From Pseudomonadota bacterium (GTDB taxonomy: Bacteria; Pseudomonadota; Alphaproteobacteria; Rhizobiales; Hyphomicrobiaceae): a stretch of 64,000 nt of DNA. This document shows positions 16,336 through 25,584 of this stretch, piece after piece. The translations under genes were made by a program, and so were the position numbers. Under the pieces are notes generated by a model. The model was not told the DNA's origin, ran no database searches, and saw only the letters and a list, made by a program, of their open reading frames with translations. The stretch lies in contig JAFECG010000023.1 in assembly GCA_018242215.1 (NCBI GenBank), positions 124,001 to 188,000 of the forward strand, written 5' to 3'. The number at the start of each line of letters is the position of its first letter. Position 1 is the first letter of the stretch.

Positions 16336-16949
16336 CCAGTGGGGCGACAGCGACTGTCTCCCTCAAGCCCGGGCTCACGCTCTATCTCATTCGGCACGGC
16401 GAGACGGACTGGAACCGGGAAGCCCGCTACCAGGGTCAGCGCGACATTCCCCTGAATGAAACGGGCCGTGCGCAGGCGCGGCGACACGGCGAAATCTTGA
16501 GATCCCTGATGCCGTCCATTGCGGAATTCGATTTCGTATCGAGCCCGCTTGAACGCACTGTCGAAACGATGCGGATCATCCGCGCGGCGGCCGGCCTCGA
16601 CCCCGAAGGTTTTCGCCTCGTGCCAGATCTTTCCGAACTCAGCTACGGCCATTGGGAAGGCGAGCTTGCGGCCGAACTTCCGGCGAAAGATCCGGAGGGC
16701 GTTGCCGGGAAAGCTGCCGATCCTTATGGCTGGCGCCCCCACGGCGGGGAAAGCTATCGCGACCTCGAAGTTCGAACGTCGAACTGGCTCAGGGGATTAT
16801 CGAAAAACACCATTGCGGTCAGCCACGGTGGCGTCAGCCGCGTCGCACGCGGCGCGCTTCTTGGGATCGACCGCCACATCGTGCCCTTCCTGGAGGTCCC
16901 GCAAGACAAGATCCTGAAGCTCGCCGACGGGCGCATGCAATGGATTTGA
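16332..16949 (+). CDS. Histidine phosphatase (phosphoglycerate-mutase-like)
   Basis: 205 residues with the RHGETDWN phosphohistidine motif near the N-terminus, SSPLERTVETM, and the second catalytic histidine in AVSHGGVSR. The only suitable start is TTG at 16332, whose TTGA overlaps the fabI stop, predicting coupled translation. The family includes sugar, nucleotide and cofactor phosphatases; this substrate cannot be named. A terminator-like hairpin follows 25 bases after the stop. Confidence 0.85.
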   Translation: MTSGATATVSLKPGLTLYLIRHGETDWNREARYQGQRDIPLNETGRAQARRHGEILRSLMPSIAEFDFVSSPLERTVETMRIIRAAAGLDPEGFRLVPDLSELSYGHWEGELAAELPAKDPEGVAGKAADPYGWRPHGGESYRDLEVRTSNWLRGLSKNTIAVSHGGVSRVARGALLGIDRHIVPFLEVPQDKILKLADGRMQWI

Positions 16950-17467
16950 AGTCGCTCGGCCGACGCCAAAGCAAAAGAGCCGGAGTTGCGGCACTCCGGC
17001 TCTTCGGCACTCGAAAGGAGTGCATGCTGAAAGACCCCTCGACCCGGGGCTCAATCCGGGAAGAACGGTCTTTTTATGGGCCGACAGATAGGCTCGCACG
17101 GAACACATGAAACTTGGCGTGCAGCACATCCGCTTGATCGAGCGGACCATCCGCATCACCTTCGCAACGTGCGATCCTTCGATGCGCCGCGGGCTGCTTT
17201 CAGGCAGCGGATGCGGGCTCGGCCGAGTTGCCGGTCGAATACGGACATATGCCTGCCACGTCCCATCGTTGGAGCGACGGACCTGCCGACGACGCGGTAC
17301 TGAGCGGAGTAAATCTGCGTCGCCGAAAATTGTCACGCGGCTTTGCTTTCGATGCGCTCTTGCCGCCTTCCCGCCAGACACCTAAGAAAGGCGGTGACGC
17401 AGTCCGGCAACAATCGTTGCAGAGCCATCGGGTTCAGCCGATCGAGCCCCACTCCACATATTCAGGC
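16950..17467 (+). other. 518-base gap between phosphatase and aroC
   Basis: After the hairpin at 16975 I find no gene I can support. Short frames on both strands (for example 17107-17385 plus) have neither a convincing ribosome site nor a recognisable protein. It probably includes the aroC promoter and leader. Confidence 0.5.
16975..17004. terminator. Hairpin AAGAGCCGGAGT...ACTCCGGCTCTT
   Basis: Perfect 12-base stem with a 6-base loop (TGCGGC). On the minus strand it is followed by TTTT; on the plus strand the T-run is short. It ends the fabI/phosphatase transcript. Confidence 0.75.
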
Positions 17468-18556
17468 ATGTCCCACAATACCTTCGGCCACCTTTTCCGT
17501 GTAACGACCTGGGGCGAAAGCCATGGCCCGGCCATCGGCGCGATCGTCGACGGCTGTCCGCCCGGAATCGGGCTCGAGGCGCATGAGATCCAGGCTTATC
17601 TCGATAAGCGGAAGCCGGGACAGTCGCGATTCACGACTCAGCGCCAGGAAGCCGACGCTGTCAAAATCCTTTCCGGCGTGTTCGCCGACGCATCCGGCAA
17701 GCAGGTGACGACGGGCACGCCGATCGCGCTCGAAATCGAGAACACCGATCAGCGCTCGAAGGATTACAGCGAGATCAAGGATAAGTTTCGCCCCGGACAC
17801 GCCGATTTCACTTACGACGAGAAGTACGGCATCCGTGATTATCGTGGCGGCGGACGCTCGTCGGCGCGCGAGACGGCCTCGCGCGTTGCGGCGGGCGCGA
17901 TAGCGCGGAAGGTTATTCCCGGCGTTACCATCCGCGGCGCGCTCATACAGGTCGGTCAGATCAGTATCGATCGCAGCCATTGGGACTGGACAGAGGTTGG
18001 GAATAATCCGTTCTTTTCTCCCGACAAGGACGCCGCGGAGCACTGGGCGGATTATCTCGACAAGGTGCGCAAGGCGGGCTCGTCTGTCGGCGCGATCATC
18101 GAAGTTGTCGCTGAAGGCGTTCCGGCCGGTTGGGGCGCTCCCCTCTATGGTAAGCTCGACCAGGACCTCGCAAGTGCGATGATGTCGATCAATGCCGTGA
18201 AGGGTGTCGAGATCGGCGCAGGCATGGGTGCTGCCGAGCTAACCGGCGAGCAGAACGCGGACGAGATCCGCATCGGCGACGACGGCGCGCCACATTTTCT
18301 ATCGAACCACGCCGGCGGCGTTCTCGGGGGCATCTCTACGGGACAGCCCGTCGTCTGCCGGTTCGCAGTAAAACCGACGTCGTCGATTTTAGCGCCGCGA
18401 CGGACGATCGACCGCCAAGGGCACGAGACCGAGATCATCACGAAGGGACGTCATGATCCCTGCGTCGGCATCCGCGCAGTGCCCGTTGGTGAAGCCATGA
18501 TGGCCATCGTGCTCGCTGATCATTTTCTGCGTCATCGGGGCCAGATCGGCGCTTGA
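17468..18556 (+). CDS. aroC: Chorismate synthase
   Basis: 362 residues, final enzyme of the shikimate pathway (EPSP to chorismate, reduced flavin required). Conserved signatures are visible: [14 protein letters not shown] at the N-terminus, RPGHADFTY with [18 protein letters not shown], and [15 protein letters not shown] with the C-terminal [17 protein letters not shown]. The ATG at 17468 gives the usual family N-terminus (MSHNTFG). The stop TGA is followed in the same reading frame, with no intervening stop, by the sirtuin gene. Confidence 0.96.
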   Translation: MSHNTFGHLFRVTTWGESHGPAIGAIVDGCPPGIGLEAHEIQAYLDKRKPGQSRFTTQRQEADAVKILSGVFADASGKQVTTGTPIALEIENTDQRSKDYSEIKDKFRPGHADFTYDEKYGIRDYRGGGRSSARETASRVAAGAIARKVIPGVTIRGALIQVGQISIDRSHWDWTEVGNNPFFSPDKDAAEHWADYLDKVRKAGSSVGAIIEVVAEGVPAGWGAPLYGKLDQDLASAMMSINAVKGVEIGAGMGAAELTGEQNADEIRIGDDGAPHFLSNHAGGVLGGISTGQPVVCRFAVKPTSSILAPRRTIDRQGHETEIITKGRHDPCVGIRAVPVGEAMMAIVLADHFLRHRGQIGA

Positions 18557-18574
18557 ATTCCGGAGGGTCGGGCG

Positions 18575-19282
18575 ATCGCGCAGTTCGGGAAGATTGTCAT
18601 CCTCACCGGGGCGGGCCTATCGGCTGAAAGCGGTGTCCCCACGTTCCGCGATCCCAACGGCATCTGGGCGAAATACGACTGGCGCGAGGTTGCAACGCCC
18701 GAGGGCTTCCTGCTCGATCCGGCTCGCGTTCATGCATTCTACAATGCGCGGCGGCGCGCGCACCAAAGTATCAAACCTAATGCGGCACACGTCGCTCTTG
18801 CCCGGCTCGAAGCCAAACACAGCGGCGTCACGATCGTTACGCAGAACATTGACGCGCTGCACGAAACTGCCGGATCACAATCGCTGATTCACATGCACGG
18901 CGAGCTGTTCAAGGCGCTCTGCACCTTCTGCAAGCATCGGTTTCCATGGAACGACGATCTCTCCGTCGACGCCTCGTGTCCCTTCTGCGGGCTTCCCGGC
19001 GGCATGCGCCCGGATGTCGTCTGGTTTACCGAGATGCCGTATCAGATGGGTCGGATCAATGGCCTTCTCAGCGAGGCTGATCTCTTCGTTTCGATCGGAA
19101 CGAGTGGGCACGTCTATCCTGCCGCTGGCTTCGTTACCGAAGCCCGCGGACATGGCGCGCGCACAGTCGAACTCAACCTCGAACCATCAGAGGGTGCCAG
19201 CGAATTCGACGATGCGGTCTACGGACCTGCAACCGAGATCGTGCCCGCCTTCGTGGAGCGCATTCTTTCCGGCCAGCATTAG
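18575..19282 (+). CDS. cobB: CobB-type NAD-dependent protein deacylase, non-canonical start
   Basis: Sirtuin of about 235 residues: GAGLSAESGVPTFRD, TQNIDALHE, catalytic HMHGE, and a four-cysteine zinc site (CTFC...CPFC). Tyr and Arg in FYNARR match the class III signature used for succinyl/malonyl groups, so it may be a desuccinylase as well as a deacetylase. There is no ATG, GTG or TTG between the aroC stop and the first conserved motif. The best start is ATC at 18575, with GGAGGG exactly 7 bases upstream. ATT at 18557 is a weaker option, and the first in-frame ATG (18893) would remove the NAD site. The stop overlaps the converging methyltransferase stop (TTAG). Confidence 0.85.
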   Translation: MAQFGKIVILTGAGLSAESGVPTFRDPNGIWAKYDWREVATPEGFLLDPARVHAFYNARRRAHQSIKPNAAHVALARLEAKHSGVTIVTQNIDALHETAGSQSLIHMHGELFKALCTFCKHRFPWNDDLSVDASCPFCGLPGGMRPDVVWFTEMPYQMGRINGLLSEADLFVSIGTSGHVYPAAGFVTEARGHGARTVELNLEPSEGASEFDDAVYGPATEIVPAFVERILSGQH

Positions 19283-20511
19283 CGGCGGAAGACGGCGACG
19301 ACTTCGACGTGTGCGGAATAGACAAACTGATCGACGGGCGTGACGCTCTCGATTTTGAAACCGCCATCGACAAGATGGCGCGCGTCGCGTGCCAGCGTCG
19401 CCGGATTGCAGGATACGGCGACGACAGTCTTCACCTTCGATTTCGCCAATCGTTGCGATTGGGCTTCGGCTCCGGCGCGCGGCGGATCGAACACGACGGC
19501 ATCATGTTGGTTGAGTTCGACTGTGGATAACGGGTCTCGGAAGAGATCGCGCACGATGGCGTCGATCGGCTTCAACCCCGACGTCTTTTTTGCCGCGCCT
19601 GCGAGCGCAGCAATTGCTGGCTTACTGCCGTCATAAGCAGAGACACGTGCGCGCATGGCGATCGGGAACGTGAAAGCGCCCAAACCGCAAAAAAGGTCGG
19701 CGACGCGTTTGGCTTTGCCGAGCGCAGTGACGACGTGGTTCGCGATCGCGGTCTCGGCAGCTTCAACCGCCTGCACAAAAACGGCTGGCGGAAGCGGAAC
19801 ATCGGCCGGCCCGAACTGCATGAACGGCTGCAGCGTTTCGACCACCACATCACCGCTGACGACGAGACGGGCAAGGCCGATCCGTGTCGCGCCGATGGCG
19901 AGCTGGCTCCGGATCTCGGGTGTCAGCTTGCGTTGCGTGCCGTCGATTTCAACATCCAGACCGGACCGCGTGAGCGTCATGACAACGCGTACCTCGGTGC
20001 GCTTCGGCAAAAGCAGCATAATCAGCTTCGCGACCGTGGGCAACGCCATGACGAGTTTGGGTTCGAGAACTGGGCACTCCTCGATTCCGATCAATTCGTG
20101 CGACGCAGCTGCATGGAAGCCGATTTCGATACCGCCTTCCGTTCGCTGAGCCTTGAGCGCAGCGCGGCGGCGTTGTCCCTCGGGCGGTTCGAGGGCATGG
20201 ACTTCCGGGTCGAGGCCGCGTGCCTTGAAAGCGTCGATCACCAACGTGCGCTTCCAGATTGCATAAGCGTCGGGAGCCAAGTGCTGGACGCTGCAGCCGC
20301 CGCACTTGCCGAAGTGCCTGCAAATCGGCGAGATGCGCTCCGGGCTCGGTTCGAGGATGCGCAGCAAACGGCCGCGATCCCCATCGATGTCGGCGATGAC
20401 CTGATCGCCCGGCAACGTGAACGGAACAAAAATGCTTCGTCCGTCAAGATCGGCAACGCCGTCGCCCTGGGCGCCGAGACGGGTGATCGAGAATTCCACT
20501 TCGTCAGCCAT
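19279..20511 (-). CDS. RumA/TrmA-family RNA 5-methyluridine methyltransferase
   Basis: 410 residues: N-terminal TRAM domain (about 5-55), iron-sulfur cysteines in CRHFGKCGGC (64, 70, 73) plus Cys146, a Rossmann SAM domain (VADLFCGLGAFTFPIA), FDPPRAGAEAQ and the nucleophile Cys368 in SCNPATLARD. It methylates a uridine of rRNA or tRNA; which one is not decidable here. The ATG at 20511 overlaps the end of tlyA by 8 bases, coupling the two RNA-methylation genes. Confidence 0.88.
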   Translation of the reverse strand: MADEVEFSITRLGAQGDGVADLDGRSIFVPFTLPGDQVIADIDGDRGRLLRILEPSPERISPICRHFGKCGGCSVQHLAPDAYAIWKRTLVIDAFKARGLDPEVHALEPPEGQRRRAALKAQRTEGGIEIGFHAAASHELIGIEECPVLEPKLVMALPTVAKLIMLLLPKRTEVRVVMTLTRSGLDVEIDGTQRKLTPEIRSQLAIGATRIGLARLVVSGDVVVETLQPFMQFGPADVPLPPAVFVQAVEAAETAIANHVVTALGKAKRVADLFCGLGAFTFPIAMRARVSAYDGSKPAIAALAGAAKKTSGLKPIDAIVRDLFRDPLSTVELNQHDAVVFDPPRAGAEAQSQRLAKSKVKTVVAVSCNPATLARDARHLVDGGFKIESVTPVDQFVYSAHVEVVAVFRR

Positions 20512-21235
20512 CGTAGCGCGCTCCGAGCAGCATTTCCGCGTTGCCAGAGCCGCCCCGAATGGGCGATGGCAGGTCGCCTGCGATCGTCCAACCGGGCTGT
20601 CGTCCGAGCCAGTCACGAACGGTATCGAGTGCCCCTTGTCGAACGGCGTCATCGCGGACAATGCCGCCACTGCCGACATTCTCCCGTCCAACTTCGAATT
20701 GCGGTTTCACGAGCACGACGATCCAGGCGCCGGGCGCCGCAAACGGCAGAACGCCCCCGAGGATTTTTGTGGCCGATATGAAACTGACATCAACGACAAT
20801 TGCGGTGACGCGCTCGGGAATTTCGCCCTCGGTCAACGCGCGCGCGTCAATATTTTCGCGTGAGATAACGCGCGGATCGCTTTTGAGCCGGTCATGAAGT
20901 TGTGCCGTGCCGACGTCCACGGCGTACACGCGGGCGGCGCCGCGCTCCAAAAGCACTTCCGTAAAGCCGCCGGTCGAGGCGCCGATATCGAGCGCAACGC
21001 GTCCTGATGGATCGAAGCGGAAGCGATCAAGGGCGGCCACGAGTTTTTCCGCGCCACGCGAGACATAGCCGGGAGCTTCGGCGGCAATTGTGATCGGCAT
21101 ATCGTCTTTCACATCGAAGGCGGCCCTTTCGCAGATGGTACCGTTCACCGAGACGAATCTACGTTTGATCAGATCCTGCGCACGAGCACGCGATGGCGCC
21201 AATCCGCGCGCAACGAGCATCTGATCCAAACGCAT
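20504..21235 (-). CDS. tlyA: TlyA-type rRNA 2'-O-methyltransferase
   Basis: 243 residues: N-terminal S4 RNA-binding domain (MRLDQMLVARGLAPSRARAQ, then GYVSRGAEKLVAAL), followed by a Rossmann methyltransferase domain with ALDIGASTGGFTEVLLERGA and VDVSFIS. TlyA proteins methylate ribose 2'-O of cytidines in rRNA; the name haemolysin is historical. The ATG at 21235 was chosen because the upstream in-frame codons lack any conserved sequence. It overlaps the next gene. Confidence 0.9.
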   Translation of the reverse strand: MRLDQMLVARGLAPSRARAQDLIKRRFVSVNGTICERAAFDVKDDMPITIAAEAPGYVSRGAEKLVAALDRFRFDPSGRVALDIGASTGGFTEVLLERGAARVYAVDVGTAQLHDRLKSDPRVISRENIDARALTEGEIPERVTAIVVDVSFISATKILGGVLPFAAPGAWIVVLVKPQFEVGRENVGSGGIVRDDAVRQGALDTVRDWLGRQPGWTIAGDLPSPIRGGSGNAEMLLGARYDG

Positions 21236-21311
21236 GATCCTTGCCGACCCAATATTGACCTTGCTCTGCACTCGCCCCATCTCTGCAACGGGACCACGAT
21301 GGAGAGCACAC

Positions 21312-21734
21312 ATGAAACCTGCAATCTTCGCGGCGCTCGTTGCGCTGACGTTGCCGATCGCCGCCTTCGCCGATAATGGCCGAACCCCATCACCACCAGG
21401 CGCGAAGGTGTTTATCATCGAGCCGAAAGACGGCGCTACCGTTTCAAGCCCCGTCACGGTCAAATTCGGCATCCAAGGCATGGAAGTCGCGCCCGCCGGA
21501 AGCGATACGCCCAATACCGGGCATCATCATCTTCTGATCGACACGAAGGTTACCGATTTCAGCGAAGCCATTCCGAAAGACGAGAACCATATCCATTACG
21601 GCAAAGGGCAGAAGGAAGCATCCGTCGCATTGAAGCCGGGGAAACATACGTTGCAGCTCCTGCTTGGCGACAAGAACCACATTCCGCACGACCCGCCCGT
21701 GATGTCCGACGTCGTGACGATTACCGTCGAATGA
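21312..21734 (+). CDS. Secreted DUF4399-type protein
   Basis: 140 residues with a signal peptide (about 1-20, ending IAAFA) and a beta-sandwich-like domain: VFIIEPKDGATVSSPVTVKFG, a His cluster NTGHHHLLID, KDENHIHYGKGQ and KPGKHTLQLLLGDKNHIPH. The many histidines suggest metal binding, but the function of DUF4399 is unknown. GGAGAG is 5 bases before the ATG. It sits opposite to and inside an otherwise common tlyA-dxs neighbourhood, so it looks like an insertion. Confidence 0.85.
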   Translation: MKPAIFAALVALTLPIAAFADNGRTPSPPGAKVFIIEPKDGATVSSPVTVKFGIQGMEVAPAGSDTPNTGHHHLLIDTKVTDFSEAIPKDENHIHYGKGQKEASVALKPGKHTLQLLLGDKNHIPHDPPVMSDVVTITVE

Positions 21735-21741
21735 AGTCTTC

Positions 21742-21766
21742 GAAGCCCGGCGTTCAGTCGGGCTTC
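21742..21766. terminator. Bidirectional hairpin GAAGCCCG...CGGGCTTC
   Basis: 8-base perfect stem with a 9-base loop between converging genes. It includes the doxX stop codon and its last codons, so one structure can serve both transcripts. Confidence 0.7.
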
Positions 21767-22122
21767 ACTGCATAACGGCCTGAACCGTTTGCGAAGAGCA
21801 GCAGGAAGCCGCCGGTCATGCAGATATTTTTCATGAAGTTCGTCATCTGGCTCTGGTCGGCGAAATTGTTATGGAAGAGTGCGGCGGTAGCCAGGCAGAA
21901 GGCTGCGAGCGCCAGACCAGCGTAGCGCGAGAAGACACCGAGAAGAACGGCAAGGCCGCCCAGGACCTCAAGCGCGATTACGAGCGGAAGCAGGGAACCG
22001 GGTAGTCCGTGTGCTTCCATGTAGGCTTGCGTTCCGGCGTAGCCCGAGATCTTGCCGATACCTGCAGTGACAAAGATTGCAGACAGAAGGATCCGTGCGA
22101 CCAAGCTTACGAGCGCGTGCAT
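21754..22122 (-). CDS. DoxX-family membrane protein
   Basis: 122 residues with four hydrophobic helices. It starts LVARILLSAIFVTAGIGKISGY and contains the typical ALEVLGGLAVLLGVFSRYAGLALA and FHNNF...FMKNICMTGGFLLL pattern of DoxX. The family is linked to redox or quinone-associated functions, though the exact role is unclear. It lies 52 bases downstream of dxs on the same strand and may be co-transcribed. Confidence 0.88.
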   Translation of the reverse strand: MHALVSLVARILLSAIFVTAGIGKISGYAGTQAYMEAHGLPGSLLPLVIALEVLGGLAVLLGVFSRYAGLALAAFCLATAALFHNNFADQSQMTNFMKNICMTGGFLLLFANGSGRYAVKPD

Positions 22123-22174
22123 TGTCTTCCTCCCGAACGAGACATCTGATTAACGCGCCCGTTTCTCGAGCGCG

Positions 22175-24088
22175 TCACGCCCGCTCGCTTAGCACGTCCG
22201 CGCGTCCAAGGGCAGCGAAGACCGTTTCGATGATGCCGGAGGCGTTAAGGCCGGCGGCTTCGTACATGGCTTCGGGTTTGCCATGCTCGACGAACACATC
22301 CGGCAGCACCTTCGAGCGGACGCGCAGGCCGCGATCGAGCAATCCCTCATCGGAAAGGAACTTCAACACGAAGCTGCCGAAGCCGCCGACCGAGCCTTCC
22401 TCCACAGTCACCAGGACTTCATGGTTCGCGGCGAGCTCGCGAATGAGCGCTTCATCGAGCGGTTTCGCGAAGCGCGCGTCTGCGACGGTTGTCGAGAGGC
22501 CGAAGCTCGCGAGTTGATCGGCGGCCTTCAGGCACTCGGCCAACCGGGTACCCAACGAAAGCAACGCGACCTTCGAACCCTGGCGTACGATCCGGCCCTT
22601 GCCGATTTCCAGCGGAATGCCCTCTTCCGGCAGCTCGACGCCAAGGCCTTCGCCACGCGGATAGCGCAGCGCGCTCGGCCGGTCGTCGATCTGGGCCTGC
22701 GTCGCAACCATGTGGACGAGTTCTGCTTCATCAGCCGCGGCCATGATCACAAAGTCCGGCAGGCAGCCGAGATAAGCGACGTCGAACGATCCAGCGTGCG
22801 TCGCGCCATCTGCGCCGACAAGACCTGCGCGATCTATGGCAAAGCGGACCGGCAGCTTCTGGATCGCGACGTCATGAACGACCTGATCGTAACCGCGCTG
22901 CAGGAATGTCGAATAGATTGCTGCGAACGGTTTGTAGCCTTCGGTCGCGAGACCCGCTGCGAACGTCACGGCGTGCTGCTCGGCGATGCCGACGTCGAAG
23001 GTCCGATCAGGAAACTCCTTGCCAAAATCGTCAAGGCCGGTGCCGGACGGCATGGCGGCGGTGATCGCGACAATGCGCTTGTCCTTGCGCGCTTCCGCGA
23101 TGAGGCTTTCAGCGAACACCTTCGTATAACTCGGCGCGTTGGGCTTCGGCTTGACCTGTGCGCCGGTGACAACGTTGAACTTGTTCACGCCGTGATACTT
23201 GTCGGGGGAGGCCTCCGCGGGTGCGTAGCCTTTGCCCTTTTGCGTCACCACGTGGAGGAGGATCGGTCCTTGCTCGAGATCACGCACATTCTTCAGGACC
23301 GGCAATAGCTGCTCGAAGCTGTGCCCATCGAGCGGACCGACGTAATAGAATCCGAGTTCCTCGAACCAGGCGCCACCCTGCCACAGATGGCGCGTATATT
23401 CCTCGACGCGCGCGGCGCGGCGTTCCCACGCCTTCGGCAGGAGCCTTGCAAGCTGCTTGGCATAATCGCGGAGATGGACGTACGTACCGCTGGATGTCAC
23501 GCGCGCCAGATATGCCGAGAGTGCGCCGGTGGGCGGAGCGATCGACATATCATTGTCGTTGAGAATGACGATCAGGCGTTCATTCCGTGCGCCGGCGTTG
23601 TTGATCGCCTCGTAGGCCATGCCCGCGCTCATCGCTCCGTCGCCGATCACAGCGATGACGTTGTTCGACTTGCCTGCGAGATCGCGCGCCACGGCCATGC
23701 CGAGCGCGGCCGAGATCGATGTGGATGAGTGCCCTGCTCCGAATGGATCGTAAGGACTTTCACTGCGGTTGGTAAAGCCGGACAAACCATCCGGCTGACG
23801 CAGCGTGCGGATGCGGTCGCGACGGCCGGTCAATATCTTGTGCGGATAGGCCTGGTGGCCGACATCCCAGATCAGGCGATCGTCCGGAGTGTTGAAAACC
23901 CAATGAAGCGCTACCGTCAGTTCGACGACGCCTAGACCGGCGCCCAGGTGTCCGCCTGTGACGGAGACCGCGTCGATCGTCTCGGTACGCAGCTCGGCAG
24001 CAAGCTGTGGCAGTTGGCCTTCGGATAACTGACGCAAATCATGAGGCGTCTTTATGCGATCGAGTAGCGGAGTTTTGCTCACAGTCAT
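22175..24088 (-). CDS. dxs: 1-deoxy-D-xylulose-5-phosphate synthase
   Basis: 637 residues, thiamine diphosphate enzyme joining pyruvate and glyceraldehyde 3-phosphate, first step of the MEP isoprenoid pathway. Visible marks are [33 protein letters not shown], the ThDP site [16 protein letters not shown], the transketolase pyrimidine-binding domain ([15 protein letters not shown]) and the C-terminal domain ([13 protein letters not shown]). The ATG at 24088 gives the family N-terminus. Isoprenoid supply links it to the hopanoid genes at 1.3-5.8 kb. Confidence 0.96.
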   Translation of the reverse strand: MTVSKTPLLDRIKTPHDLRQLSEGQLPQLAAELRTETIDAVSVTGGHLGAGLGVVELTVALHWVFNTPDDRLIWDVGHQAYPHKILTGRRDRIRTLRQPDGLSGFTNRSESPYDPFGAGHSSTSISAALGMAVARDLAGKSNNVIAVIGDGAMSAGMAYEAINNAGARNERLIVILNDNDMSIAPPTGALSAYLARVTSSGTYVHLRDYAKQLARLLPKAWERRAARVEEYTRHLWQGGAWFEELGFYYVGPLDGHSFEQLLPVLKNVRDLEQGPILLHVVTQKGKGYAPAEASPDKYHGVNKFNVVTGAQVKPKPNAPSYTKVFAESLIAEARKDKRIVAITAAMPSGTGLDDFGKEFPDRTFDVGIAEQHAVTFAAGLATEGYKPFAAIYSTFLQRGYDQVVHDVAIQKLPVRFAIDRAGLVGADGATHAGSFDVAYLGCLPDFVIMAAADEAELVHMVATQAQIDDRPSALRYPRGEGLGVELPEEGIPLEIGKGRIVRQGSKVALLSLGTRLAECLKAADQLASFGLSTTVADARFAKPLDEALIRELAANHEVLVTVEEGSVGGFGSFVLKFLSDEGLLDRGLRVRSKVLPDVFVEHGKPEAMYEAAGLNASGIIETVFAALGRADVLSERA

Positions 24089-24282
24089 GCCTTTGATGCG
24101 CCGATCCGGTTCATCTGCGAAATGTACAAGGGACGGTCTTCGACGGCGCCACGCTAGCATGCATAATGCCGATGTTCGATCCCCCAAAGGGCCCACCAGC
24201 GGCCGAGATGTCATGCGCCCGCGTGCCGCAGCTATATAAAAACCTCATTTAAGGCGTAACCTTGGAAATTTGCGGACGCGTA

Positions 24283-24567
24283 TCAAAACGGTGCGTCGCT
24301 GTCCTTATCCAATGGCGTAGTACCCGTTGGCGTTCCGTCGGCACCAAGGGTCAGCTTTTCGACTTTCGCCTCGGCAGCTTTCAGCAGACGGTCGCAATGA
24401 TCGCGGAGCGCTTCGCCACGCTCATAGATTTCAATACTTTCCTCAAGCTCGACATCGCCGCGCTCAAGCTTGCCGACGATGGCCTCGAGCTCTTTCAAGG
24501 CGCGCTCGAAGGTCATTTCCCTGATGTCGGAAAAGCTCTTGGCAGGCGCTGGTGTGGTGGAATTCAT
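24283..24567 (-). CDS. xseB: Exodeoxyribonuclease VII small subunit
   Basis: 94 residues with the XseB core [41 protein letters not shown] (two helices of about 60 residues) and a variable tail. It binds XseA to form the single-strand nuclease, which is not encoded here. AGGACGAA precedes the ATG. It is 45 bases after the HDAC-like gene and about 195 bases before dxs on the same strand, an order common in alphaproteobacteria. Confidence 0.93.
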   Translation of the reverse strand: MNSTTPAPAKSFSDIREMTFERALKELEAIVGKLERGDVELEESIEIYERGEALRDHCDRLLKAAEAKVEKLTLGADGTPTGTTPLDKDSDAPF

Positions 24568-24612
24568 TTCGTCCTACTTTCGTGAGGGGACCAAGGCGGT
24601 CCGAACCGCTGC

Positions 24613-25557
24613 TCAAGCGCCTGCCTCCAGCAATGCCTTTACGTGCGCCGCGGTGGACAGGGCAAGCCCCTTCAAATCATAACCGCCTTCGAGCATCGAG
24701 ACGATCCTGCCATTGGCGTGCCGCCGTGCAACGTCCGCCAGAGCTTCCGTCGCCCACTGAAAATCCTGCTCGGTGAGTTCGAGCCCGGCCAGCGGGTCAC
24801 GGTGGTGCGCATCGAACCCTGCGGAAATCAGCAGCAGATCCGGGCTGAAGTTCTCAAGCGGACCGAGAATACGGCTGCGAAACGCGTCTTCGAACGGCTC
24901 GCGTCCGTCGCCCGACCGGAGTGGCGCATTGAATATATTGCCGACGCCTGTTTCCTGCAACGCGCCGGTACCGGGGAAGAGTGGCATCTGGTGCGTCGAG
25001 CCATAGAAAAGGTCTTTGTCGGACCAAAAAATCTCCTGCGTGCCGTTACCGTGGTGAACATCGAAATCTACGACGGCGACGCGCTCGGCGCCGTGTTTCG
25101 CGCGGGCATAGTGGGCGGCTATCGCGATGTTATTGAAAAAGCAGAAGCCCATCGCACGATTGCTCTCGGCGTGATGGCCCGGTGGACGGACCTGACAGAA
25201 TGCATTCGCAGCTTGGCCCGACATCACCAAATCGACGGCGTCGAGGCCAGCGCCAACGGCCCGGCGTGCTGCTTCCCATGTGCCGGGAGAAGCGACGGTA
25301 TCGGCATCGATGCTTTTGTGGCCGCCGGATATTCGCGCAAGCGTGGTGGACATGTCTGTCAAGTATTGGTGACCGTGCGCCAGAGCGATAAACATCTCGT
25401 CATCGTCGCGAAGCGGCGCGTCCCGCCGTTCGATCGACACGAACGTTTCGTCCGCCAGCGCTTTGTCGATGGCGCGCATCCGGTCCGGACGTTCGGGATG
25501 GTATGGGCCGGTATCGTGCCGAAGGAAGGCCGGATGCGTGATCAAGACCGTTGTCAT
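24613..25557 (-). CDS. Histone-deacetylase-family amidohydrolase
   Basis: 314 residues of class II HDAC type: HPERPDR near the N-terminus, catalytic His pair and metal ligands in RPPGHHAES, FFNNIAIAAHYA, VVDFDVHHGNGTQ, GFDAHHRDPLAG and the catalytic-loop Tyr in LEGGYDL. Bacterial relatives deacetylate polyamines, small molecules or lysines. The position with xseB and dxs is conserved in alphaproteobacteria but does not reveal the substrate. Confidence 0.9.
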   Translation of the reverse strand: MTTVLITHPAFLRHDTGPYHPERPDRMRAIDKALADETFVSIERRDAPLRDDDEMFIALAHGHQYLTDMSTTLARISGGHKSIDADTVASPGTWEAARRAVGAGLDAVDLVMSGQAANAFCQVRPPGHHAESNRAMGFCFFNNIAIAAHYARAKHGAERVAVVDFDVHHGNGTQEIFWSDKDLFYGSTHQMPLFPGTGALQETGVGNIFNAPLRSGDGREPFEDAFRSRILGPLENFSPDLLLISAGFDAHHRDPLAGLELTEQDFQWATEALADVARRHANGRIVSMLEGGYDLKGLALSTAAHVKALLEAGA

Positions 25558-25584
25558 ATTTTGGACCGCGGCTCCGGGATCTCG

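Noticed and set aside
17107-17385. 92-codon plus-strand frame before aroC
   Set aside because: Arg/Cys-rich peptide without a family, weak ribosome site, and overlapped by equally long antisense frames.
18554-18556. aroC TGA as a selenocysteine codon giving an AroC-sirtuin fusion
   Set aside because: AroC ends at its normal length, a ribosome site lies right after the stop, and no clear SECIS hairpin was seen.
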